A stretch of 64,000 nucleotides of DNA from Amycolatopsis umgeniensis (GTDB lineage Bacteria; Actinomycetota; Actinomycetes; Mycobacteriales; Pseudonocardiaceae). Location of the stretch: assembly GCF_014205155.1 (NCBI RefSeq), contig NZ_JACHMX010000001.1:8680001-8744000 (forward strand), given 5' to 3'. This document shows positions 8,834 to 18,000 of this stretch, in pieces. Position 1 is the first letter of the stretch; every line of letters begins with the position of its first letter. Both the position numbers and the translations under genes were made by a program. Below the pieces are notes generated by a model. It worked only from the letters and a program-made list of their open reading frames with translations, was not told where the DNA came from and made no database searches.

Positions 8834-8841
8834 TCGCCTCC

Positions 8842-8870
8842 TTGACAGCTCCCGGCGTCATTCATACATT
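8842..8870 (+). promoter_or_regulatory. Candidate sigma-70 promoter for the oxygenase operon
   Basis: TTGACA at 8842-8847 and TACATT at 8865-8870 are separated by exactly 17 bp. Transcription would begin near 8877, about 40 bp before the ATG at 8919. The spacer and the -10 box lie inside the left arm of the palindrome at 8847-8911, the usual geometry for repression. Read directly from sequence; promoter activity is inferred. Confidence 0.65.
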
Positions 8871-8911
8871 CATACAGGCGTTGTCAATTTGTATGAATGA
8901 CGCTGGGAGCT
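8847..8911. promoter_or_regulatory. Operator-like inverted repeat with tandem TTCATACA boxes
   Basis: A 22-bp arm at 8847-8868 (AGCTCCCGGCGTCATTCATACA) is repeated inverted at 8890-8911 with one mismatch. The 8-mer TTCATACA occurs in tandem at 8861-8868 and 8869-8876, with an inverted copy TGTATGAA at 8890-8897. The right arm contains GGGAG, the ribosome site of the ATG at 8919. The likely ligand is the TetR regulator encoded at 11463, three genes downstream (inference). Confidence 0.7.
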
Positions 8912-8918
8912 GATCCGT

Positions 8919-10376
8919 ATGCGACTCGGTGAAACCGCCGTCGTCCTCGGTGGCAGTGCCGCCGGTCTCTGCACCGCGGGCGCCCTCGCCCCGTACTTCG
9001 ACCAGGTCCTGGTGCTCGAACGCGACAAGCTCCCGGCCGAGGCCGAACACCGGCGCGGAGTTCCGCAGAGCAAACACCCGCACTTCCTGCTGAACTCGGG
9101 CCGCCGCGCGATCGGCGAGCTGTTCCCCGGGTTCGAGGACGATCTCATCGCCGCCGGGGGACTGCATCTCATGCCGTCCATGGACGCCGCCTATCTCGAC
9201 GGAGCGGGCTGGTCGGCGCGGAAACGCAGCGCGATGACGATGATCTACGGCTCGCGGATCCTCATCGAGCGCGTACTGCGCGACAAGGTCCGTGCCCTGT
9301 CCGGGGTCGTGATCCGCGAAGGCGTGACGGTGTGCGGGCTGACCACCCGGGCCGGCGAGGTCACCGGGGTCGGGTTCTCCACCCGCGACGGCGACGAGCA
9401 CGTCGACGCCGATTTCGTGGTGGACGCGATGGGCCGCGGCTCCTCCGCCGGTGCCTGGCTGGCGGCCGCGGGGTGGCCTGAGCCCGAGGTCCGGACCCTC
9501 GACGCCAAGGTCACCTACACCTCGCGCTGGTACGACCTGCCGTCCCGCGACGAGAGGCCCGCGTCCTGGTGGTGGCGGCATCTGGTGATCATGCCGACCC
9601 CCGACAGGGGCGAGCATCCCGCCGAGCACGAGTTCCTGGTCAACTTCTTCCCCATCGAGGGGAACCGCGTCATCGCCTGCATGGGTTCGTGGGGGCTCGA
9701 GATGCCCCGCACCACCGAGGCGTTCGTCGAGTCGGCCCGCCGCGTTCGGACGCCGCTGTTCTCGGCCGCGATGGACCGGTCGACCCCGACGTCGGAGGTA
9801 CATCTGACCCGGTCGACAGGCAACAAATGGCGCCGCTACGACCGTCTGCGCACCCCGCCGGAACGCCTGGCGTTCATCGGTGACTCGATCTGCGCGTTCA
9901 ACCCGTTCTACGCGCAGGGGATCAGTTCCGCCGCGGGCTCGGCACTGCTGCTGCGACAGCACCTCTCCTGCGCGGACCGTCTCGACACGCGATTCTCCGC
10001 CCGCTTCCTCGCCGCGCAACGGAAACTGCTCGCCGTCCCGTGGAGCCTGGCGATGGCGAGGGATCAGGGGTACGCCTGCGCTGTCGGTACCGAGAAAGCG
10101 GGGGAGTGGAAGCGACGTCTCCTCGCGGCGGTGTCCGGTCCGGCGTTCCGGCTCATCGTCGGCGCGGCCCGCGAGGACGACGTGGTCGACGAACACTTCG
10201 CGAAGGTGTTCAACCTCGACGAATCCCTGCGCGACATGATGACGAACCCGCGGGTGCTCGTGGGGCTCCTGCGCTACCGGATCCGCGCCGCGCTCGGGCG
10301 GCACCGGGTTCCGTTCGACTTCGACCCCCGGGCCGAGCCGCCGGTCATGGACTACTCGCCGGCGGTCTCCCGGTGA
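8919..10376 (+). CDS. FAD-dependent monooxygenase/epoxidase-like oxidoreductase (LasC/Lsd18-like)
   Basis: 485-aa flavoprotein. The N-terminus AVVLGGSAAGLCTAGALAPYF is a GxGxxG-type dinucleotide fold and continues LVLERDKLP, HRRGVPQSKHPHFLL, which matches the family of polyether epoxidases and related group A flavin monooxygenases. A second FAD contact FIGDSICAFNPFYAQGIS sits near residue 325. The start ATG 8919 has GGGAG nine bases upstream. The stop overlaps the GTG of the next gene (GTGA), so it is coupled to an unknown membrane protein. No polyketide or terpene genes are nearby, so the substrate is unknown. Confidence 0.85.
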   Translation: MRLGETAVVLGGSAAGLCTAGALAPYFDQVLVLERDKLPAEAEHRRGVPQSKHPHFLLNSGRRAIGELFPGFEDDLIAAGGLHLMPSMDAAYLDGAGWSARKRSAMTMIYGSRILIERVLRDKVRALSGVVIREGVTVCGLTTRAGEVTGVGFSTRDGDEHVDADFVVDAMGRGSSAGAWLAAAGWPEPEVRTLDAKVTYTSRWYDLPSRDERPASWWWRHLVIMPTPDRGEHPAEHEFLVNFFPIEGNRVIACMGSWGLEMPRTTEAFVESARRVRTPLFSAAMDRSTPTSEVHLTRSTGNKWRRYDRLRTPPERLAFIGDSICAFNPFYAQGISSAAGSALLLRQHLSCADRLDTRFSARFLAAQRKLLAVPWSLAMARDQGYACAVGTEKAGEWKRRLLAAVSGPAFRLIVGAAREDDVVDEHFAKVFNLDESLRDMMTNPRVLVGLLRYRIRAALGRHRVPFDFDPRAEPPVMDYSPAVSR

Positions 10377-11443
10377 GCACCGTGTGCGGGCCGGACGCGG
10401 AAGCCGTCACCCGGGGGCTCGGGTTCGACTGTCACGACGTTTCCCCCTGGTTTTCCCTCCGCGCCCCTTGGGACGCACCACAGTGGACGATGCCACTGCT
10501 GGAACTGCTCGTCATCGGCGGCGCGGTTTTCGCTCTGGTGCACGCGATCCGGCGTCACCGCGAGGGCGATTCGGTCAACCTGGCGCTGTGGTGCGCTTCG
10601 CTCGTCTACCTCTTCGTCATCGAGCCTCCGCTGTACTTCCCGGAGTGGTTCGGTCTCGAGCGGCAGTACGGGTTCATCTTCGCCCACAACCGGTTCAGCG
10701 TGCAGTTCATGGCGGATCGGCTGCCGCTCTACATCGTGGCGTTCTATCCGATGATCAGTCAGCTCGCCTACGAACTCGTGCGGTCACTCGGGATCTTCCG
10801 CGCCCGCGGCGCGCTGATCGGATCGGTGGCTGTCGCCTTCGCCTGTCAGGTGTTCTACGAGGTCTTCGATCACCTCGGGCCCCAGCTGAAATGGTGGGCC
10901 TGGAACGGTGACAACCGGATCGTCAACCAGCCCGCGCTGGACTCGGTGCCCATGAACAGCATGCTGCTCTTCGCCTCCGTCTCGATGGGGGCGATGACCT
11001 ATCTCGTCGTGCGCCTGACCGGATCGCGGCGCGGATGGTCGCTCGCGGCGCGCATCCTGGTGGCCGGTGTGCTCACCTCGCCGACCATGGCCATCGCCGG
11101 GATCCCGTCGAGCGTCTTCGGCGGGAACACCACCGCGCAAGCCTGGGTGCTCGGCGTCGAACTGGCTCTGCTGTGGCTGGCCGGTACTTGGATCTTCGTC
11201 CGGCACCGGGGCCCCGGCGAGCCCTTGACCGCCTTCGCCAGGTTCTATCCCGCCGTCTACCTGGGTGCCATGGCCATGTTCTGGCTCGGTGCCCTGCCCG
11301 CGTACTTCTCCGCCGAGGGCGGCCTCACCGAAGACGGCACCCCGATCGGCAGCGGACCCTACGCGCTCGCCTGCTTCCTCGGCGCCGGACTGATGCTCGC
11401 CACGCTGTACCGCGTGCGGCGCGAGGCACCTGCCACCGTCTGA
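10373..11443 (+). CDS. Polytopic membrane protein of unknown function
   Basis: 356-aa integral membrane protein that I cannot place in a named family. About eight hydrophobic segments are visible, starting with LLELLVIGGAVFALVHAI near residue 40 and ending with ALACFLGAGLMLATLY. Between them are conserved-looking aromatic and charged loops (EPPLYFPEWFGLERQYGFIFAHNRFS, DHLGPQLKWWAWN). The start GTG 10373 overlaps the oxygenase stop, so a functional link with that flavoenzyme is likely, for example as partner for a lipid or isoprenoid substrate (inference). The TetR gene follows 19 bp later. Confidence 0.75.
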   Translation: MSTVCGPDAEAVTRGLGFDCHDVSPWFSLRAPWDAPQWTMPLLELLVIGGAVFALVHAIRRHREGDSVNLALWCASLVYLFVIEPPLYFPEWFGLERQYGFIFAHNRFSVQFMADRLPLYIVAFYPMISQLAYELVRSLGIFRARGALIGSVAVAFACQVFYEVFDHLGPQLKWWAWNGDNRIVNQPALDSVPMNSMLLFASVSMGAMTYLVVRLTGSRRGWSLAARILVAGVLTSPTMAIAGIPSSVFGGNTTAQAWVLGVELALLWLAGTWIFVRHRGPGEPLTAFARFYPAVYLGAMAMFWLGALPAYFSAEGGLTEDGTPIGSGPYALACFLGAGLMLATLYRVRREAPATV

Positions 11444-11462
11444 GCTTCTCCGTTCGGGGAAG

Positions 11463-12071
11463 ATGGGAGTCATGGGGCACCACGGATGGCAGGGCAACCC
11501 GCCCGGAACCGAGCGCGAGGCACGCCGCCGGATCGTCGAGGCGGCGACGGCGTGCATCGACCGCGTCGGCCTCGCCAAGACCAGCCTCTCCGACGTCGCC
11601 GCGGAAGCAGGCATCACCCGGCAGACCGTCTATCGCTACTTCCCGAGCCTGGCCGACATCCTCGGCGCGGTCGCACTGGACCGGGTCGAGGAGTTCGCCG
11701 GGCGGATGGGGCGGCATCTGGCCTCGTTCGGCAGCGCCGCCGAGGTCGCCGTGGAATCCGTGGTGTTCGGCGTCCGGGCGGTCCCCGACGAGCCGTATCT
11801 GGGACTGCTGCTGAAAGCGGGCGAAGCCGACGTCTTCACCGTGGCTGTCACGTCGTCGCAGTCCTTCTCCCTCGGCGCGCGGATCCTGCGGAACGTCTCG
11901 GTCGAGTGGGCCGCGGCGGGCGTCGAGTCCGATGAGGACTTCGAAGGGCTCGCGGAGATGTTGATGCGCCTGTTCCTCTCGTTCCTGCAGTACCCCTCGG
12001 AGCCCGCGCACACCGACGACGAATTGCGCGCCCTCGTTCGCCGCTGGATCGGACCCGCGCTGGACGGCTGA
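11463..12071 (+). CDS. TetR-family transcriptional regulator
   Basis: 202-aa repressor-type protein. The DNA-binding domain occupies about residues 18-65: EARRRIVEAATACIDRVGL, then SLSDVAAEAGITRQTVYRYFPSL, a standard TetR helix-turn-helix. The C-terminal ligand domain is unassigned. It is the third gene behind the oxygenase promoter, whose palindrome is the best candidate operator, suggesting autoregulation of the operon. Two in-frame ATGs (11463, 11472) are possible; neither has an ideal ribosome site, so the first nine bases are uncertain. Confidence 0.88.
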   Translation: MGVMGHHGWQGNPPGTEREARRRIVEAATACIDRVGLAKTSLSDVAAEAGITRQTVYRYFPSLADILGAVALDRVEEFAGRMGRHLASFGSAAEVAVESVVFGVRAVPDEPYLGLLLKAGEADVFTVAVTSSQSFSLGARILRNVSVEWAAAGVESDEDFEGLAEMLMRLFLSFLQYPSEPAHTDDELRALVRRWIGPALDG

Positions 12072-12075
12072 GCCG

Positions 12076-13290
12076 TCAAACCCGCCTTGCGACGACGCGA
12101 AGCCGGTCGAGGTAGGACGCGGCCTCCGGTTCGCCGCCGAACCGCTCGCGCAGGACGTCGGAGAGGTCCTGCGCGACGAGCACGAGGGAGGGGAGTGACT
12201 TGCGCTCCCCGTCGAGTGCGCGTCGGCCGAGACCGATCGCCTCGTCGAGGTCTCCTTCGCGAGCCGCGACGACGCCGAGGGTGATCTGAGCTTCGGCGAT
12301 CCGCATCGGCCAGCGTTCGCTTCGGTCGAAACCGGTACTCGCCCTGATGACTTCTTCCGACAGCTCACGCGCGAGGTCGTTCTCGCCGACGTGGCGGTAG
12401 CAGTCCATCGAGTAGAAGTCGAACTTGTTCGGGTCCACGACGAAGTGGTTGTCGATGTTGTCCGGGTACGGCATCGCATCGAGAAGCTTGCGCCCCTTCT
12501 CCAGAGCGGCTCGCATCTCCTTTCGGCGGCCCATGCGGGCCCACGCTTTCGCTTCTTGCGCGGCGAGCTGGACCGAAACGCTGTGGTTGCCCGCGACGGC
12601 TTGACCCGCCTTCGCCGCGAGCGTGACGTCGCGGTAGTCGCCTCGTGTCAACGAGAACCAGGCACGCATCTCGTGAGCCCAGCCCAGGATTCCACCGCTG
12701 CCGGATTCTCGTCCGAGGCTGAGGGCTGACCTGCGGCTCGCTTCCGCCGACGTGCGATCGCCGAGGTCGTACTCCAGGCATCCGACCAGCAGAGCGAGCC
12801 AGCCCGCCAGTTCGTGCACGTCTCGTTGCTGCCGAAGGGTCAGTCTCGGCAATTTGAGCAGGAGACGGAGCCATCGTCGACCTTCGGGGATCAGCTCGGC
12901 CGGAGGGCGTCGCGCGTACTCGGAACACAGCCTGTCGACCGTGATCCGGACGGCTTCGAGCGTGGCTTCGTTGACGTCGGAGGCCTGAAGCCGGCTGACG
13001 ATCTCCAGATCGTCCATGCCTGTCGGGTTGAGCGCGCTTGGGCGGGCGTGTGGCGGGAACAGGGCCGCGGTCACGGTGCCGAGCGTCGTCGCGACCATCG
13101 GCTGGAAGAAGGTGTCGGGCTTGTCCTCGCCTCGCTCCCACGCCTTCCATCGGTGACAGAGATCGCCGATTTCCGGCAAAGGCTCGTCGATGTGCTCGCG
13201 CATTCGCTGGGCGACGTCGGTCAGCGTCCAGCCGTGTGCCTCGCGCATGGCGCGAAGGCGCCGGGCCCACGACGGAAGATCGGCAGTCAT
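12076..13290 (-). CDS. XRE-type regulator with C-terminal helical (TPR-like) repeats
   Basis: 404-aa protein. An N-terminal helix-turn-helix (RLRAMREAHGWTLTDVAQRM, then KAWERGEDKP) is followed by about 330 residues of alpha-helical, TPR-like repeats, for example EASRRSALSLGRESG, LARELSEEVIRAST and DEAIGLGRRALDGERK. This architecture is common in actinomycete regulators that sense peptides or cell state. ATG 13290 is preferred over an in-frame ATG at 13311 because AGGGGG lies nine bases upstream. The gene is convergent with tetR (4-bp gap) and divergent from the HEAT/MerR pair. Target genes are unknown. Confidence 0.8.
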   Translation of the reverse strand: MTADLPSWARRLRAMREAHGWTLTDVAQRMREHIDEPLPEIGDLCHRWKAWERGEDKPDTFFQPMVATTLGTVTAALFPPHARPSALNPTGMDDLEIVSRLQASDVNEATLEAVRITVDRLCSEYARRPPAELIPEGRRWLRLLLKLPRLTLRQQRDVHELAGWLALLVGCLEYDLGDRTSAEASRRSALSLGRESGSGGILGWAHEMRAWFSLTRGDYRDVTLAAKAGQAVAGNHSVSVQLAAQEAKAWARMGRRKEMRAALEKGRKLLDAMPYPDNIDNHFVVDPNKFDFYSMDCYRHVGENDLARELSEEVIRASTGFDRSERWPMRIAEAQITLGVVAAREGDLDEAIGLGRRALDGERKSLPSLVLVAQDLSDVLRERFGGEPEAASYLDRLRVVARRV

Positions 13291-13359
13291 CAGGTTCTGC
13301 CCCCTCGCCATCCAGTGTATGGCCGGGACGAGCAGCTGACCGGCTTTCGGATTCCGGCC

Positions 13360-13390
13360 TTGACCTTGACAGTGTGACAAGGTCTTCACT
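13360..13390 (+). promoter_or_regulatory. MerR-type promoter/operator with 19-bp spacer
   Basis: A -35-like TTGACC at 13360-13365 and a weak -10 TTCACT at 13385-13390 are 19 bp apart. The interval is filled by a near-perfect palindrome, GACCTTGACA / TGACAAGGTC at 13362-13371 and 13375-13384 around a GTG centre. A dyad filling an over-long spacer is the hallmark of promoters activated by MerR proteins through DNA distortion. The MerR protein encoded at 14083, in the operon just downstream, is the obvious candidate. Confidence 0.75.
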
Positions 13391-13410
13391 GTGGGCAGGA
13401 GGTGATCCCC

Positions 13411-14082
13411 ATGAACACGACACAGAGGACTTCGCCGGACAGGCGGCTGCTCGACGCTTTGAGCTCCGAGAGCTCGTCGACGCGGCTCCAGGCGGCCCTG
13501 GCGGCCGGGACGCACCCGGACGCCGGGTTCGTCGACACGCTTGTGACGCGGTGCGCGATCGAGCCGGACTTCTTCGTGCGAGACATGCTGACCTGGGCGT
13601 TGACCCGCTTGCCAGGGGAGACCACGGTGCCGGCGCTCCTGGCGGAGCTCGGATCCGAGGTCGCTCAGGCCCGGAGCCAGGCGTTGCACACGCTGTCCAA
13701 GATCGGGGACCGCGCCGCGTGGCCCGCGATCACCCGGTCGCTGCTGCACGACGCCGACGACGAGGTCGCGCGAAGCGCTTGGCGTGCCGCTGTCGTCCTC
13801 GTCCCCGACGGGGAGCGGAAGGAGCTGGCCGGGGACCTGGCGGCACAACTCGGCCGCGGCGACCGGAAGGTGCGGCTGAGTCTCAGCAGGGCGCTCGTCG
13901 CGCTCGGAGACGAGATCGAGCCCGCCCTGAGGACCGGGCTGGCGAGCGCCGACCCGGAGGTGCACGCGCATGCCCGTGCCACGGAGCGGCTCCTGCGTGA
14001 CCCGGACGCCGCTTTCGACCCGGCCGTAGACGAGGCGAAGCGGATCTTCGCGCTCGGCCCGGAACGAGCAGGAGGAGCGTGA
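13411..14082 (+). CDS. HEAT-repeat protein, partner of MerR regulator
   Basis: 223-aa cytoplasmic alpha-helical protein with HEAT-like repeats. Helix pairs such as RLQAALAAGTHPD, TTVPALLAELGSEVAQARSQALHTLSKIGD and ERKELAGDLAAQLGRGDRKVRLSLSRALVALGDE recur at about 30-residue spacing. The true start is ATG 13411: GGAGGTGA, an ideal ribosome site, ends six bases upstream and leaves a GTG at 13402 unlikely. The stop TGA lies immediately before the MerR ATG at 14083, so both are made from one mRNA behind the MerR operator. Function is unknown; binding to the related HEAT domain of the MerR protein is plausible. Confidence 0.78.
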   Translation: MNTTQRTSPDRRLLDALSSESSSTRLQAALAAGTHPDAGFVDTLVTRCAIEPDFFVRDMLTWALTRLPGETTVPALLAELGSEVAQARSQALHTLSKIGDRAAWPAITRSLLHDADDEVARSAWRAAVVLVPDGERKELAGDLAAQLGRGDRKVRLSLSRALVALGDEIEPALRTGLASADPEVHAHARATERLLRDPDAAFDPAVDEAKRIFALGPERAGGA

Positions 14083-15099
14083 ATGCTGATCGGTGAGGTG
14101 GCGCGCCGCTCGGGGGTGAGCAGCCGGATGCTCCGGCATTACGACTCCCTCGGGCTGGTGCGGCCGACGGGCCGCACTTTCGGCGGCTACCGCGAGTACT
14201 CCGAGGAGGACATCCGCCGGATCTTCCATGTGGAGAGCCTGCGGTCCCTCGGCTTGTCGCTGCGCCAGATCGGGCGCGCTCTGGAGGATCCCGCCTTCGA
14301 GCCGTCCGATCTGGTCGGCGACCTCATCCGGCGGACCGAGGAGCGGCTGAAGCGGGAGCAGGAGTTGCTCGATCGGCTTCGTACCGTCGATGCCTCGTCG
14401 CCGACCGGCTGGGAGGGCGTGCTCCGCATCGTCGAGCTCCTGCACGGGCTCAACTCGCCTCACTCCGCGCGACGGCAGCAGACCGTCCTCGCCCCGGCCG
14501 AGGACGTGCCGGTGCCCACCGAGCTGCTGGCCGGGGCGGTCCTCGCCGAGGCCGATCCGAACGTCGCCGGAGCCCTGAGGTGGGCACTCGCCAGGGCGGG
14601 TGGCGACGGCGTGGCGAGCCTGGCGACCGGCGCGCGTTCAGAGGATGTCGACGTCCGGCGACGCGCGGTCCACGCGATCGCCGGGATGCCCGGTGACGAG
14701 GCGGCCGCGGTGCTGACGGAGGCGCTCGACGACCCGGACACGACGGTCCGCGGCCGTGCCGCGCTGGCCTTGGGTTCGCGCGGCCGGACCGCGGCCGTAC
14801 CGTCACTCGTCCGCATGGTGGTCGAGGGTACGACCGACGTCGAGGCTGCCGAGGTCCTCGGAACCCTGGCGCGCGACGCCGACCGCGCGGACCGGATCAT
14901 GAGCGCGCTGACCGGCGAACTCGCCTCACCCACCGCGGATCCCGCGACGCGGATCCGCCTGACCCAGGCCCTCGCCGAGATGCCACCGGTCCTTGCCCAG
15001 GGCGTCCTGCGACATCTGGCCGACGACCACGATCCCACCGTCGCCCGGCTGGCGTCCGCCCTCGCGGGAGTGCTCGAACGCCGTGAGTCAGACGGCTGA
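14083..15099 (+). CDS. MerR-family regulator with C-terminal HEAT repeats
   Basis: 338-aa regulator. The MerR winged helix occupies residues 1-70 (MLIGEVARRSGVSSRMLRHY, LVRPTGRTFGGYREYSEEDI), followed by the coiled-coil dimerisation helix. From about residue 150 the protein is a run of HEAT-like repeats (VASLATGARSEDVDVRRRAVHAIAG, TVRGRAALALGSRGRTAAVPSLV) instead of a small ligand pocket. It is coupled to the upstream HEAT protein. Its last 12 bases overlap the 3' end of the convergent 1379-aa gene. Sensing through protein contact rather than a small molecule is an inference from the domain makeup. Confidence 0.87.
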   Translation: MLIGEVARRSGVSSRMLRHYDSLGLVRPTGRTFGGYREYSEEDIRRIFHVESLRSLGLSLRQIGRALEDPAFEPSDLVGDLIRRTEERLKREQELLDRLRTVDASSPTGWEGVLRIVELLHGLNSPHSARRQQTVLAPAEDVPVPTELLAGAVLAEADPNVAGALRWALARAGGDGVASLATGARSEDVDVRRRAVHAIAGMPGDEAAAVLTEALDDPDTTVRGRAALALGSRGRTAAVPSLVRMVVEGTTDVEAAEVLGTLARDADRADRIMSALTGELASPTADPATRIRLTQALAEMPPVLAQGVLRHLADDHDPTVARLASALAGVLERRESDG

Positions 15100-18000
15100 C
15101 GGCCAATGCCATTCGACGCAGATGTCACGTACCGCCTGTGCGATGTCGAGGACACCCTCGGAAGTGGTCAGTTCGGCGATGGCGCCGCTCGTCTCGGCGA
15201 GGGTTCGCAGCAGTTCGGCGCGTCCTCGCCGGGCGGCGGCTCTCAGGTGGGCGGATTCGGCGAGCCGCACCTGGCTTAGCTGAGCGTCGGTGAGGGAGGC
15301 CCCGCCGATGCCCATCCGGGTCGCCATCGTCCACCCGTCGTGCACGGACGCCGGGGTCGGCAAGGCACAGACGTGGTCGGCGACCATCCGGGCCAGGCCG
15401 GGATCGGTTTTCCCGTGCTGTGCCGCGATCGCCATGATCTTGAGCCGGTCGTCGACCGGCAGGGTCCCGGCCAGCGCCAGAGCCCGGCCGATCCACTCTC
15501 GCCGCTCGTCGTGTGCGTAATCGATGAGCAGGAGCAGAAAGACGGCCACCTCCTTCGGCTCGAGGAAGTCCTCGGCGGTCGATCGCGCGAACTCCGTCAG
15601 TGTCGGATCCTCGTCCGCTCGCAAGGTCTCCATGCTGGTGAACAGCACCAGCCAGCGAGCGAAAGGTGAGGTCAGTCCAGTGAGGACGGAGCGCAGGATG
15701 CCGCGAGATTCCCCCGTGGCGACGGGCAGGAGAGCGGCGACGCCACCGGCTCGTTCCATCTCGTCGGACATGCCGCGTACGAGTTCGACGGCGAGCGCCA
15801 CACCCGCTTCGGACAGGGTCGGCCCGAGCGCGTCGAGCAGCGGGACTCTTGCGGTCCGGTGCTGCTGGAGAGGGCTGCTGTCGTGATCGGAGATCCCGCG
15901 TCGGATGAGCTGCATCGTCGAGCTGTGCCGGAATTCGTCGAATCTGCGGTCTCGCATCAAGGGTTTCTCGAATTCCTTCAGCGTCAGCAGGAGAAAGGCG
16001 CTGCGGCGTTCTCGTTCGTCCTCGATCTGTGGGCCCGGCAAGCGGGAGGCGACGGCGACCAGGCCGTCCCGGGTGTCCTGGTCGAGATGCGGCAGGAGCG
16101 CGGCGAGGTGCCTGACGCGATCCATCGGCTCCAGTTCGCCGTCCACCACCTGCTGGAGGGCCATCCTGACCACGCTCGCGTGCGCGCCGGGCTGGAGAAT
16201 CTCCTTCATGTTCTCGAGCGCGTCGATCCTTGTCCGGAGCGGGGCTCCGGTGAGCATTCCGGTGAGGGCTTGCTGCAGGTTCTCGGCGTAGAGCGGGCTC
16301 AGCATCACCTTGATGAGCATCGCGCGCACGCCCGCACCATCTCCTGCCTCGATCAGCGTGCGCATTTCGGCGAGCAAGTCGGCGCCGGTGAGATGGAGGT
16401 ACTCCTGACCGTCCTTTTCGGACAGGACGTGGAACTCCTCCTCGGTGAGCAGATCGTGGCGACCGTCGAAGCGTTGCCCCAGGAACCGGTCCAGGGGCTC
16501 TCGCCGTCGGCTGATCTCCGCGTGCATGCCGGGCAGGAGGTCGGTCACCAGGTCGAGGCGGCTCGGGTCGTGGCCGACGAACTCCAGCGCGGCGATCACG
16601 GCACCCGAGAGGAGAGGTTCGCGCTGGTCTTCGTCGAGAAAGGGGAGCAGACGCGCAGGCAGCCAGGCGTTCGGCCCGCCGGCCCGGAGGGCCTGCGCCT
16701 GGGCGACGGCTTGCCGCAGCCGCGAGGGGTCGAGCTTCGAGGCGGTGGCCGCGATCATCTCGGCGAGGTGTACTTCGTGGTTCAGCTTGAAGTGGCTGAT
16801 CGGTTCCGTGACGACGGTGCCTTCCAAGGGGTGCCCGGCGGGCGCCGAGTCCGGCAGGTTCAGGTACTGGTCGTGGATCGCGATCGAGTAGTCGAACAGC
16901 GCGGCGGCCAGCGGGCCGTCCGCCTGCGCGGCCAACTGTTCCAGCACGTCCTCCCTGGCTATCCACGGCAAGTCGCGGCAGGCGGTGAAGGCCGCCTCCG
17001 CCGACTCCCCGCGAAGCCGCGGAGCAAGCTCTCGCAATGCGGAGCCGAGCGGATACTCGTAGCCCCAGTTCCATCCCCAGAGCTGGGAGTCGCCGATGTC
17101 GAGCCGTCTCGGTAACTCCATGGCCGCATGGAACGCGGCTTCCACCGTCTCGTCCGGAAAGCGGTCGGCGATCGAAGCGATCACTTCGCAGCGCGGGCTG
17201 TAGTGTCCGGTCGCGTTGAGCACGGGAAGAAGCAGCGATTCCTCCACGATCTCGGCGGGTAGCGGCCCGGAGGTCGCCCGGGCGATCGCGAGGAACGCGT
17301 CAGTGCGGTTGTTGTCGTCCACGGCCCGCAACGCGTCCAGAATCTGCTCCACCGGCAGATCCTCTGTCGCGGTGAAGAGACCGAGGTCCGCGCCCGTCCG
17401 CATCGCGGCGATCGCGTCGAGGCTCCATCGCATGATCCGCTGTCGGCGAGGGTCGGCGGGATCCAGCCCGCGGACCAACTCGAGCAGGAACCACACTTGC
17501 TCGCGGGCGTCGCCTCCCGCCCGGAGTTCGCGCAGGCCCTGGGCGACTTGTGCCGTGTCGAGGCGCGGGGCGAGCATCTCGAGGGCGAGGCGCAGCGTCC
17601 ACGGGTCGGTCAACGAAATCAGGTTGGTGAAGGCGATCCCGACCTGTTCCTCGGTGAGGTACGGAAGGGTGAGGCGCAGGGCCGCCAGCCGGGGGATCCG
17701 CTCCGCGTCGGCGGCGTGGTTCGAGCCGTCGACCAGATGCCGCGCCTCGCGTTGTTCACCGTAGGCGAGGTGGAGTGCGGTGCGCTCTTCCTCGGCGGGG
17801 AGTGTCAGGACGAAGGTCAGAACGGCGTTCCACTCGACATCGACGAGACACTGGGGCGCGACCCCGTGCCAGGCGGCCCGCAGCGTACCCCTGCGGAAAT
17901 GGTGGTCGAGCGCCGCGATCAGCAGACCCGCCCTGATCTTGCGCGACACGGGCGCGGCCGGCAGCGCGAAAAGCTGAGTGACGAGATCCTGTGGGGCGGC

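Noticed and set aside
15125..17115. Long open frames on both strands (649 and 418 codons) within the helical-repeat gene
   Set aside because: They are Arg/Pro/Gly-rich shadows of the real minus-strand gene, with no ribosome site or family motif.
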